64,000 nt of DNA from Natroniella sp046097105 (lineage in GTDB: Bacteria > Bacillota > Halanaerobiia > Halobacteroidales > Halobacteroidaceae): positions 2,388,943 to 2,452,942 of the forward strand of contig NZ_CP175562.1 in assembly GCF_046097105.1 (NCBI RefSeq), in the 5' to 3' direction. The position numbers and the translations under genes were made by a program. Below, piece after piece: positions 16,644-26,028 of this stretch. How positions within the stretch are numbered: the stretch's first letter is position 1; every line of letters starts with the position of its first letter. The notes under the pieces are model-generated. The model saw nothing but the letters and a program-made list of their open reading frames with translations, had not been told where the DNA came from and searched no databases.

Positions 16644-17705
16644 ATGAGTCAAGAAGATATTAAGAAACAACAGACAGAGGGAATAGGTTTTTTTGAAAAA
16701 TATTTAACGGTTTGGGTAGCAATCTGTATTATAGTTGGAATTGGGATAGGGCGTTTTTTACCTGCTATTCCTGAAACTTTGAGTCAATTAGAATATGCTC
16801 AAGTTTCAATTCCAGTAGCAATTTTAATTTGGTTTATGATCTATCCGATGATGTTGGAAATTGATTTTAGTAGCTTATTAAAAGTCAAGGAAAGAACTAA
16901 ACCACTAACGTTGGTAACGGTCAGCAACTGGTTGATTAAGCCATTTACGATGGCCTTTTTTGCCTGGTTGTTCTTCAGGCATATTTTTAGTGGTTTGATT
17001 GGCCCTGATTTAGCTGACCAGTATATTGCTGGTGCAATTTTATTAGGTTCAGCTCCCTGTACAGCCATGGTCTTTGTCTGGAGTTATTTGACCGATGGAG
17101 ATCCAGAGTATACTTTAACTCAGGTTGCTTTAGATGATGCAATCTTAGTCTTTGCTTATGCTCCAATTGTAATGTTATTATTAGGAGTAACTGACTTTAC
17201 AGTTCCTTATGATACTATTATCTTATCTGTGGTTTTATATGTAGTAGTGCCATTGGTAGCAGGTTATTTATCTCGGAAATACTTAATTAAGAACAAAGGA
17301 ATAGAGTGGTTTGAGAATGTATTTCTTAAGAAATTAGATAATGTTACGATTATTGGATTGTTATTGACATTAATTATTATCTTTTCTTTCCAAGGGGATG
17401 CTTTAATTAATAATCCATTGCATATTTTATTAATTGCAATTCCAATTACAATTCAGGCATTCTTTATCTTCTTTTTGGTCTATGGAACTGGAAAGGCTTT
17501 GAAGCTAGAGCATCCAATAGCTGCTCCAGCAGCAATGATTGGGGCCAGCAACTTCTTTGAATTGGCTGTAGCGACTGCTATTTCTGTTTTTGGTATTACT
17601 TCTGGTGCAGCTTTAGCTACTGTGGTTGGGATTTTAGTAGAAGTTCCTTTGATGTTAGTTATAGTAGGGGTTGCTAATCGAACTAAGCACTGGTTCCCTA
17701 ATTAG
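16644..17705 (+). CDS. acr3: ACR3-family arsenite efflux permease
   Basis: Ten-helix inner-membrane antiporter of 353 residues in the bile/arsenite/riboflavin transporter superfamily; it exports As(III) using the proton gradient. The essential family cysteine is C139 in GSAPCTAMVFVWS, and the later conserved NFFELAVATAIS segment is also present. Length and motif order are normal for ACR3. An AGGAGGAG ribosome binding site precedes ATG 16644. It is the last gene of the arsR-phosphoesterase-ACR3 set. No arsC-type reductase is adjacent; a low-molecular-weight phosphatase further along (38.0 kb) is not clearly an arsenate reductase. Confidence 0.93.
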   Translation: MSQEDIKKQQTEGIGFFEKYLTVWVAICIIVGIGIGRFLPAIPETLSQLEYAQVSIPVAILIWFMIYPMMLEIDFSSLLKVKERTKPLTLVTVSNWLIKPFTMAFFAWLFFRHIFSGLIGPDLADQYIAGAILLGSAPCTAMVFVWSYLTDGDPEYTLTQVALDDAILVFAYAPIVMLLLGVTDFTVPYDTIILSVVLYVVVPLVAGYLSRKYLIKNKGIEWFENVFLKKLDNVTIIGLLLTLIIIFSFQGDALINNPLHILLIAIPITIQAFFIFFLVYGTGKALKLEHPIAAPAAMIGASNFFELAVATAISVFGITSGAALATVVGILVEVPLMLVIVGVANRTKHWFPN

Positions 17706-17772
17706 GGAAAATAAATACAAATTGAAGAGAGTTGAATAAATTTATTTAAATTTAAGCTCAGTTTGAAGTAGC

Positions 17773-17801
17773 TTGACAGGGATGATAAAATCTAATATAA
17801 T
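17773..17801 (+). promoter_or_regulatory. Consensus sigma-70 promoter P1 upstream of activase operon
   Basis: TTGACA, exactly 17 bases, TATAAT: a perfect consensus. Transcription should begin near 17808, immediately before a four-run G tract. Confidence 0.8.
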
Positions 17802-17811
17802 AATGATGCCA

Positions 17812-17834
17812 GGGGTAGGGGTAGGGGGTATGGG
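17812..17834 (+). other. G-quadruplex-forming motif at predicted transcript 5' end
   Basis: GGGG-TA-GGGG-TA-GGGGG-TAT-GGG: four G runs with 2-3-base loops on the coding strand. In such an AT-rich genome this is striking, and it lies at about +4 to +27 of the P1 transcript. Folding in RNA or DNA is predicted, not shown. Confidence 0.6.
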
Positions 17835-17870
17835 TAAAAACAAATAACCCTCTTGCTTTACCTTAGTTCA

Positions 17871-17907
17871 ATAAATCCAAGGAAATGAATTCATTCCTTG
17901 GATTTAT
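17871..17907 (+). terminator. Strong hairpin, possible terminator of a short leader RNA
   Basis: ATAAATCCAAGGA and TCCTTGGATTTAT pair perfectly over 13 bp. The sequence after it is A/T-rich but not a clean T run, so termination is plausible rather than certain. If it terminates, P1 would make a ~100-nt RNA that starts with the G tract. Confidence 0.5.
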
Positions 17908-17926
17908 AAATTTTATATGGTAAAAT
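17898..17926 (+). promoter_or_regulatory. Candidate second promoter P2 for activase operon
   Basis: TTGGAT, 17 bases, TAAAAT. The -35 box lies inside the right arm of the preceding hairpin. It would allow the operon to be expressed independently of P1. Confidence 0.5.
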
Positions 17927-17959
17927 AAGAATAAATTCAAAAGCAAAAGGAGGGTATTA

Positions 17960-18955
17960 ATGGTTAAGATAGGTGTTCCAAAAACATTAGCATATTATGT
18001 TTATTTTCCGTTATGGAAGACATTTTTAGAAGAGCTAGGAGTGAAAATTGTCTTATCTGAGGATACATCACGTGAAATAATAGATGCAGGTGTTAAGGAG
18101 ACAGTTAATGACGCTTGTGTGCCAATTAAATTATTTCATGGGCATGTTTTGAACTTAAAAGATAGAGTTGACTATTTATTTATTCCTCGGCTAGTCAGCC
18201 TGAATGGTAAAAGTATTTATTGTCCTAAATTTTTAGGCTTGCCGGATATGGTTGCTAGTTCCTTAGATGATATACCTCCTATTTTGGATCCAGATATTGA
18301 TTTAAGAAAAGGTTTACTGAATTTATACAAAACTATCTTTAAATTAGGTACTAAATTTACTAAAAACCCAGTAAAAATTATCAAGGCGGCTTATAAGGCT
18401 AAACAAGATTGGAAGCAATTTAATCAATATTTACAAGCTGGTTATACAGCAGTAGAAGCAATGGATAAGTTAAATGGAGCAGATATTGATTTAAATGAGG
18501 GGGATGATGATTTAAAGGTTGCTGTATTGGGTTATCCTTATATTATTTATGATCCTTTTATCAGTGTGGGTATGATTCAAAAGTTAAGAGAGTTAGGGGT
18601 TAAGGTTGTTACAGCAGATATGGTAACAGCAGATAAGTTAAAGCAAGATTTTAAAGGGTTATCTAAGGATCTTTTTTGGACATTTAGTGATCAAAAAATT
18701 AAGACAGGTCTGCATTATTATGATCAAGCAGATATAGATGGAGTTATTCATGTTACTGCATTTGGTTGCGGGCCAGATTTTATAGTCGATAAGAAGTTAG
18801 AGTTAGAAGGGAAGAGAAGAACTGATGTCTCTTTTATGTGTTTAACGATTGATGAACATACTGGAGAAGCAGGTATAGTTACTAGATTAGAAGCTTATGT
18901 GGATATGCTTAGGTTAAGGAGTGATAGAAATGAGAGTAGTATTACCATATCTTAG
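17960..18955 (+). CDS. Acyl-CoA dehydratase activase-related protein (DUF2229-like)
   Basis: Protein of 331 residues of the type annotated as 2-hydroxyglutaryl-CoA dehydratase/CoA-enzyme-activase related. Family style is seen in GVPKTLAYYVYFPLWKTFLEELG at the N-terminus and conserved cysteines in VNDACVPIK, IYCPKF and TAFGCGPD, likely Fe-S ligands. In many anaerobes these modules are fused into one very large protein; here they are separate genes. The start ATG has AGGAGG upstream. It overlaps the next gene by 26 bases. Its own catalytic role is unknown; by context it helps an ATP-driven reductive activation system. Confidence 0.8.
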   Translation: MVKIGVPKTLAYYVYFPLWKTFLEELGVKIVLSEDTSREIIDAGVKETVNDACVPIKLFHGHVLNLKDRVDYLFIPRLVSLNGKSIYCPKFLGLPDMVASSLDDIPPILDPDIDLRKGLLNLYKTIFKLGTKFTKNPVKIIKAAYKAKQDWKQFNQYLQAGYTAVEAMDKLNGADIDLNEGDDDLKVAVLGYPYIIYDPFISVGMIQKLRELGVKVVTADMVTADKLKQDFKGLSKDLFWTFSDQKIKTGLHYYDQADIDGVIHVTAFGCGPDFIVDKKLELEGKRRTDVSFMCLTIDEHTGEAGIVTRLEAYVDMLRLRSDRNESSITIS

Positions 18956-20012
18956 TAACTCACATGTGGCATTAAAATCTCTAATAGAATCTTTTGATCA
19001 TCAAGTAATTACCAATCAACCTAGTAAGAAGACTTTAAGTTTAGGTGTACAGCACTCTCCAGAGTTTGCTTGTATTCCCTTTAAGATTTTGCTTGGAACA
19101 TATATTGAGGCTTTAGAAGATGGAGCAGAGATGATTATTGCCTCTGGAGGAAAGGGTCCTTGTCGAGCAGGGCATTATGCTCAATTACATAAAGAGATTT
19201 TAAAAGATTTAGGTTATGAATTTGAAATGGTTGTTTTTGAATCTTTGACCGATAGTTTTAGAGATTTTTTCGGTAAGATACGTAAGGTAGCTGGTGATGC
19301 ATCTTGGTTAAGGATAATTAAAACAATGTGGCGTGAGTGGAATAGGTTAATTGCTTTAGATAAGTTACAACAGAAAGTACATAAAGTTAGACCGCGTGAA
19401 TTAAAGCCTGGTCATACGACTGATGTTTTTGATGAAGTAGTAGACTTGGTTGCTCAGGCTCAGAGTATAGCTGAAATTAAAGAAGCCAAGAAGGAAGGGA
19501 TAGAAGAGTTAGAGGCTATTCCTCAAAACAAAGAATTTGAGCCATTAAAGATTGGAATTATTGGAGAGATTTATGTTGTTTTAGAGCCTTTTGCTAATTT
19601 GGAAGTAGAAAAAGTGTTAGGTGAAATGGGTGTTGAGGTTGATCGTTCAATCTATTTAACTGATTGGACAGAAGAACATAGCTTTTTTCTTCCAGCTGAA
19701 GATCCAGCAAGAGAAGCAGCTAAACCATATTTAGATCAATTAATTGGTGGCCATGGTCAGGAATCAGTTGGTAGGACAGTATTATATGGTCAAAATGATT
19801 ATGATGGTGTGATTCATTTAGCTCCTTTTACTTGTATTCCTGAAATTGTGGCTAAGAGTATATTACCAGAAGTAAGTAAAGAAGAGGACATTCCAGTTTT
19901 GACCTTATTTTTAGATGAGAAGACAGGGGGCGAAGGTATCAGAACAAGATTAGAAGCTTTTATTGATCTATTGACTCAAAAGAGGGGAAGGAAGGAGATG
20001 AAGATTTCATGA
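18930..20012 (+). CDS. Acyl-CoA dehydratase/activase-associated protein, second module
   Basis: Protein of 360 residues related to the 2-hydroxyacyl-CoA dehydratase component fold. Cysteines in EFACIPFK, GPCRAG and APFTCIPE resemble Fe-S ligands of that superfamily. I chose ATG 18930 (MRVVLPYL) because AAGGAGTG lies six bases upstream; the open frame reaches 18921. It overlaps the genes on both sides, so the three products are probably made in equal amounts and act together. It corresponds to one segment of the large fused activase proteins of clostridia. Its substrate cannot be told from sequence. Confidence 0.75.
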   Translation: MRVVLPYLSNSHVALKSLIESFDHQVITNQPSKKTLSLGVQHSPEFACIPFKILLGTYIEALEDGAEMIIASGGKGPCRAGHYAQLHKEILKDLGYEFEMVVFESLTDSFRDFFGKIRKVAGDASWLRIIKTMWREWNRLIALDKLQQKVHKVRPRELKPGHTTDVFDEVVDLVAQAQSIAEIKEAKKEGIEELEAIPQNKEFEPLKIGIIGEIYVVLEPFANLEVEKVLGEMGVEVDRSIYLTDWTEEHSFFLPAEDPAREAAKPYLDQLIGGHGQESVGRTVLYGQNDYDGVIHLAPFTCIPEIVAKSILPEVSKEEDIPVLTLFLDEKTGGEGIRTRLEAFIDLLTQKRGRKEMKIS

Positions 20013-20962
20013 ATGGATATCTAGGAATAGATGTAGGTTCTGTTAGTACTAATTTAGTTGTAATTAATGAAGAGCAAGATGTAATAACCAAATTATATTT
20101 AAGAACTAAAGGAGAGCCAATTAAGGCTATTCAGCAAGGCTTGCAGGATTTAAAAGAGGAAATACCAGCTGACTTAGAGATCAAAGGTGTAGGAACAACA
20201 GGAAGTGGTCGTAAACTAGCCAGTGTAATTGTAGGAGCTGATATTGTAAAGAATGAGATTACAACTCACGCAATTGCTTCTTCTCATCAAGTGCCAGATG
20301 TACAGACTATTTTAGAGATTGGTGGCCAGGATTCTAAGATAATTATTTTGCGGGATGGTATTGTAGTTGATTTTGCAATGAATACTGTCTGTGCAGCTGG
20401 AACAGGATCATTTTTGGATCAACAAGCAGGAAGATTACAGATTCCAATTGAGGAGTTTGGTGATTTAGCACTGGATTCTGAAAATGATGTTCGGATTGCT
20501 GGACGTTGTTCTGTCTTTGCTGAGTCTGATATGATTCATAAGCAGCAGTTAGGTCATAGTGTGCAAGATATTATCAATGGCTTATGTCAGGCGTTAGTTA
20601 GAAATTATTTGAATAATATCGGAAAAGGAAAGGATATTTTAGGGCCAATCGTCTTTCAAGGAGGGGTAGCAGCTAATAAAGGTATTAAGGCTGCTTTTGC
20701 TGAAGCACTTGATACTGAGATTATCATTCCTGAAAATTATGATGTAATGGGAGCTTTAGGCTCTGCTCTGTTGGCCCATCAGGAGGTTTCTAAAACAGGA
20801 GCAACGAACTTTAAAGGGTGGGATAGTGCTAGTTTAGATTATCAACCATCAAGTTTTGAGTGTGAAAGCTGTACTAATCGCTGTGAGGTAATTGAAATTT
20901 ATGTAGAGGAAGAGTTAGCTGCTCGTTGGGGTCATAGATGCCATAAGTGGGATATGGTCTGA
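20009..20962 (+). CDS. Acyl-CoA dehydratase activase (HgdC-like ASKHA ATPase)
   Basis: Protein of 317 residues with the acetate/sugar kinase-Hsp70-actin ATPase fold: GIDVGSVSTN phosphate-1 motif, GVGTTGSGR, EIGGQDSK and the late GGVAANKG. The cluster ligands are C128 in NTVCAAGTG and C167 in AGRCSVFAE, matching the Cys127/Cys166 that hold the [4Fe-4S] cluster between the two subunits of HgdC. Family members use ATP to push one low-potential electron into a partner dehydratase. The C-terminus has a further CxxC pair (SCTNRC). Its start overlaps the upstream stop by four bases. No dehydratase gene is adjacent. Confidence 0.88.
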   Translation: MNGYLGIDVGSVSTNLVVINEEQDVITKLYLRTKGEPIKAIQQGLQDLKEEIPADLEIKGVGTTGSGRKLASVIVGADIVKNEITTHAIASSHQVPDVQTILEIGGQDSKIIILRDGIVVDFAMNTVCAAGTGSFLDQQAGRLQIPIEEFGDLALDSENDVRIAGRCSVFAESDMIHKQQLGHSVQDIINGLCQALVRNYLNNIGKGKDILGPIVFQGGVAANKGIKAAFAEALDTEIIIPENYDVMGALGSALLAHQEVSKTGATNFKGWDSASLDYQPSSFECESCTNRCEVIEIYVEEELAARWGHRCHKWDMV

Positions 20963-21081
20963 TTTAGTTTAATTTTAAGGCTGAGTTTAAGTAAGGTCAG
21001 TAATAAAAAAAAATTAATTGTAAATAATATTAATAACTAGTGATAGTAATTATGTTAACTTAAAATAATAGTAGATAGCCA

Positions 21082-21112
21082 AATAAAGTGGGCTTAAGCC
21101 CGCTTTATTCTT
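21082..21112 (+). terminator. Hairpin after activase operon
   Basis: AATAAAGTGGGCTT and AAGCCCGCTTTATT pair over 14 bp with one G-U and almost no loop, followed by CTTTG. It is a likely terminator, though the T run is weak. Confidence 0.6.
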
Positions 21113-21132
21113 TGTAGAAGGGGGTTAAGTTG

Positions 21133-21576
21133 ATGGATGCTAATTTAGTATTGGTTATAATTTTAGTTTTAGGATTAATTGTTAAAAATGATTCATTAAT
21201 AGTTTCAGCAATTCTTTTATTAGGAACTAGAATCTTTAAGTTAGATGCTCTATTAAATTTAATTGATAATTATAGTGTTAGATTAGGAATTATTCTAATT
21301 ATGCTAGGAGTATTAGCACCGTTAGCTACCGAAGAGTTGAAGGTAGAAGGAGGATTAGCTAGTTTATTGGAGCCGTTGGCTATAGTTGGTATAGTAATGG
21401 GGGTAGCTGTTACTCAATTTACTAGAGAAGGTATTTGGTTGATGGAAACTGACCCCACAGTAACAGTTAATTTGATTTTGGGTATTATTTTTGGAGTTGC
21501 TTTTTTTAATGGTTTACCAAGTGGGCCTTTGATAGCAAGTGGAATTACTGCTGTATTATATAAATTATTTACCTAA
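21133..21576 (+). CDS. DUF441 (UPF0756) membrane protein
   Basis: Integral membrane protein of 147 residues with about four to five hydrophobic segments; NDSLIVSAILLLG near the N-terminus and the C-terminal GLPSGPLIASGI block are typical of the UPF0756/DUF441 family, whose function is unknown. ATG 21133 is preferred over the adjacent TTG at 21130 because the GGGGG ribosome binding site lies eight bases before it. It stands alone between the activase operon and the ywiB-like/argS genes. Homologues are common in Bacillota and often sit beside unrelated housekeeping genes, so context gives no functional clue. Confidence 0.85.
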   Translation: MDANLVLVIILVLGLIVKNDSLIVSAILLLGTRIFKLDALLNLIDNYSVRLGIILIMLGVLAPLATEELKVEGGLASLLEPLAIVGIVMGVAVTQFTREGIWLMETDPTVTVNLILGIIFGVAFFNGLPSGPLIASGITAVLYKLFT

Positions 21577-21689
21577 GTAGTTTGCGGAATATGGTAAAAT
21601 TTAAATTTTAGACTTGAAAAAGATCAATTTAAGCTATATAATTATTTATTGTTGTATCTGATAATAATAAACGAAAGGGGTCGATACTG

Positions 21690-22103
21690 TTGGCCCGGCA
21701 AGTAGAGATTGAAATAAATAGTCTTCAAGATACTGGACAAGATGAGATAGAATTTTCTTCACAACTAACGGGTAAATTATATTATCGTAATGGGGTTTAT
21801 TATTTGAAGTATGAAGAGGTTTTGGAAGGATTAGAAGGAACTAAGACAACCCTGAAGATAAAAGAAGATGCTGTAACTTTGATTAGACGTGGTAAAGTTG
21901 GAGGAACTCAGAAGTTTATATCAGAGCAGAAGACAAGCTTTGATTATCAGACACCCTATGGGAAGTTACCGTTAGAGATTGAGGTTGAAAGATTAAAGGT
22001 TGATACTACTGAGCAAGCAGGAGAGATTATTATTAAGTATTCTCTTTATGAACAGCAACGGCTTGTCAGCTGTAATCAATTGAATATTACATATAAAGAA
22101 TAG
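21690..22103 (+). CDS. DUF1934 (YwiB-like) protein
   Basis: Protein of 137 residues, beta-strand-rich with alternating charged and hydrophobic residues, as expected for the small lipocalin-like barrel of the DUF1934 family. It directly precedes argS, the same order as ywiB-argS in Bacillus subtilis, which strengthens the assignment. The start is a TTG at 21690 (MARQVEIEIN), with GAAAGGGG about eleven bases upstream. No catalytic motif can be seen and the family's role is unknown. The ~100 bases to argS are A/T-rich with the repeated string TTAAGTTTAAG and no terminator. Confidence 0.8.
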   Translation: MARQVEIEINSLQDTGQDEIEFSSQLTGKLYYRNGVYYLKYEEVLEGLEGTKTTLKIKEDAVTLIRRGKVGGTQKFISEQKTSFDYQTPYGKLPLEIEVERLKVDTTEQAGEIIIKYSLYEQQRLVSCNQLNITYKE

Positions 22104-22201
22104 CTTAAGTTTAAGTTTAAGGATCTGTTTTTTAAGATTTTGTTTTTAAGAGTTTAAGATTGTTAACTGTCAATTGTAAATTAGTAGTAAGGAGGAATTG
22201 T

Positions 22202-23869
22202 ATGTCTTTGATTCGGAGGTTACAGGTAAGGTTGCAAGAGGAGATTAAGTCTGCAATTAAGACTTCAGAGCAATTAGAGATTGCTGATTTGCCACCGATT
22301 AAGTTGGAAACACCACGTAATGAAGATCATGGTGATTATGCTACTAATGTTGCGATGATCTTAGCGGGCCAAGCTAAGATGCCACCGCGACAAATTGCTG
22401 AATTAATTACAGATAATTTAGTTGAGTTAGATTTTATTGCTAAAACTGAGGTAGCAGGACCAGGCTTTATTAATTTTTATTTCAGTACTGATTGGTTATA
22501 TGATGTGGTTGCTGAAATTGAAAAAGAAGCTGATGATTATGGGCAGAGTGATCTAGGAGAAGACAAGAAGATACAGGTTGAGTTTGTTAGTGCCAATCCA
22601 ACTGGGCCACTACATGTAGGTCATAGTCGGGGAGCGGTAGTTGGTGATGTTTTAGCTAACATCTTACAGAAAGCTGGCTTTGATGTTAGTAAGGAGTATT
22701 ATATTAATGATGCTGGTAACCAAATGGAATTATTAGGGAATTCTGTGGCGGTTAGATATCAGCAATTACTGGGAGTAGATATTGAACTGCCTGAGGATGC
22801 TTATCGAGGGGAGTATATTACGGAGTTGGCCCGGGGAATTCTTGATCAAGATGGAGATAGCTATTTGGAAGCAGCTAAAGGTGGTCAGCTTGAACATTTT
22901 AGAGAGTATGCATACCAAAAATTATTAGAGCGGATTAAGACTGATTTAAATGACTTTGGCATTGAATTTGATAATTGGTTCAGCGAGCGAAGCTTACATC
23001 CTAATAAGATAGAAGAAGTAACTGCTAAATTACAAGCTGATCAATTAGTTTATGAAGAAGAAGGAGCATTATGGTTTAAATCTAGTAAGTTTGGTGATGA
23101 TAAAGATCGAGTAGTAATTAAAGATGATGATACTCCGACTTATTTAGCAGCTGATATTGCTTATCATCAAAATAAGTATCAACGTGGATTTGAAGAGGTA
23201 ATTAATGTTTGGGGTGCTGATCATCATGGCTATGTAGAGCGAATGAAAGCAGTCGTTGAAGCGTTGGGTTATAAGCGGGAAGCTTTACAGATTATTTTGG
23301 TTCAATTAGTAACTTTATTACGTGATGGAAAGAAGGTTCCGATGTCTAAGCGAGCTGGTGATTTTGTGACGATGCGTGATGTTATCAAAGAGGTTGGCAA
23401 AGATGCAGCCCGTTATTTTTATGTGATGCGTAGTCCAGATAGTCATTTAGATTTTGATTTAGAATTGGCTAAAGAAGAGTCAACAGAAAATCCTGTTTAT
23501 TATATTCAGTATGCTCATGCTAGAATTTGTAGTATTTTAGAGCAGGTAAGGAAAGCAGGTGTTGAAGTTGATTCTTTAGATGAGATAGACTTGACTAAAT
23601 TAACAGCAGAACCGGAGATTAACTTACTTAAAGAATTAGCTAACTATCCTGATCAGATAGCTAAGAGTGCAGAAAGTAGGGAACCACATCACATGGCTCG
23701 ATTTGCCCATCAGTTAGCTTCAGTATTTCATACATTTTATAATAAGTGTTATGTTTTGGTTGAAGATCAAAAGCTACTGAAGGCGAGATTGAGGTTAGTA
23801 TTAGCCACAAAGCAGGTATTGGTTAACTTATTAGAGTTATTAGGGTTGTCAGCTCCAGAAAATATGTAG
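22202..23869 (+). CDS. argS: Arginyl-tRNA synthetase
   Basis: Class I aminoacyl-tRNA synthetase of 555 residues. The N-terminal arginyl-specific domain precedes SANPTGPLHVGHSRGA, which contains the HIGH-type motif as HVGH. The KMSKS-type loop appears as VPMSKRAG, and the C-terminal DALR anticodon-binding domain ends the protein with NLLELLGLSAPENM. ATG 22202 follows AAGGAGGAATTG; the frame extends to 22160 but those residues are not part of the family. Charging of tRNA-Arg is essential, so this should be the functional copy. No T-box is seen in the leader. Confidence 0.97.
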   Translation: MSLIRRLQVRLQEEIKSAIKTSEQLEIADLPPIKLETPRNEDHGDYATNVAMILAGQAKMPPRQIAELITDNLVELDFIAKTEVAGPGFINFYFSTDWLYDVVAEIEKEADDYGQSDLGEDKKIQVEFVSANPTGPLHVGHSRGAVVGDVLANILQKAGFDVSKEYYINDAGNQMELLGNSVAVRYQQLLGVDIELPEDAYRGEYITELARGILDQDGDSYLEAAKGGQLEHFREYAYQKLLERIKTDLNDFGIEFDNWFSERSLHPNKIEEVTAKLQADQLVYEEEGALWFKSSKFGDDKDRVVIKDDDTPTYLAADIAYHQNKYQRGFEEVINVWGADHHGYVERMKAVVEALGYKREALQIILVQLVTLLRDGKKVPMSKRAGDFVTMRDVIKEVGKDAARYFYVMRSPDSHLDFDLELAKEESTENPVYYIQYAHARICSILEQVRKAGVEVDSLDEIDLTKLTAEPEINLLKELANYPDQIAKSAESREPHHMARFAHQLASVFHTFYNKCYVLVEDQKLLKARLRLVLATKQVLVNLLELLGLSAPENM

Positions 23870-23950
23870 GGTAATTAACATTTGACATTGAATATTGAAT
23901 AATAAACAATTGTACATTGTGAATTATAATTTAAGGAAGGAGGAGCAAAA

Positions 23951-24106
23951 GTGAAACAAGTTATATTAGCAACGATATCTGGTTTAATTGTTGGAGGGCT
24001 CTTTTCGTGGTTGAACTTACCAGTCCCGGCTCCTCCGACTTTAGCAGGAGTGATGGGGGTAGTTGGAATTTATTTAGGGTTTATAATTATGAATTACTGG
24101 AATTAA
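23951..24106 (+). CDS. XapX-domain small membrane protein (51 aa)
   Basis: Short gene with a GTG start after GGAAGGAGGAG. The product has two hydrophobic helices separated by LPVPAPPTLAG, the hallmark of the XapX family (SPAPP-type turn followed by a second glycine-rich helix). The family is small, membrane-located and of unknown function. It is followed seven bases later by a terminator, so it ends the argS transcription unit. It was recognised from the raw sequence rather than from a long open frame; the ribosome binding site, hydrophobic pattern and terminator all support it as real. Confidence 0.8.
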   Translation: MKQVILATISGLIVGGLFSWLNLPVPAPPTLAGVMGVVGIYLGFIIMNYWN

Positions 24107-24112
24107 ATAGTG

Positions 24113-24166
24113 GAGACTAGAAAATGGAGGGGGCAGTATCTCTAAATTTTCTAGTCTCTTTATTAT
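24113..24166 (+). terminator. Intrinsic terminator between XapX gene and pyrG
   Basis: GAGACTAGAAAAT and ATTTTCTAGTCTC pair over 13 bp around a 20-base loop, then TTTATTATT. Confidence 0.85.
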
Positions 24167-24252
24167 TGTGATTAGTAACTGGTGAATAAAGAAATGATAT
24201 TTAATCAGAGTCGATTTTAGCTAGTTGCTAGTAGTTAAATTGAATAGATTAA

Positions 24253-25860
<1,608 letters not shown>

Positions 25861-25870
25861 AGAATTATTA

Positions 25871-25914
25871 AAAAACCTCCCCTTCTTTTATTAAAAAAGG
25901 GGAGGTTTTTGTTT
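25871..25914 (+). terminator. Intrinsic terminator after pyrG
   Basis: ACCTCCCCTT and AAGGGGAGGT pair, flanked by A and T runs, so it can act in both directions. Confidence 0.9.
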
Positions 25915-26028
25915 ATTAGTTTTAAGAGTTTTTTAGCAGTTGATCTTAACCTAAAGTGGGTGTAATTTATTTTATTCTGATATTTTTTTAAAATTTAAAG
26001 TATACTGTAAGATAAAGGGGGATTGTTA

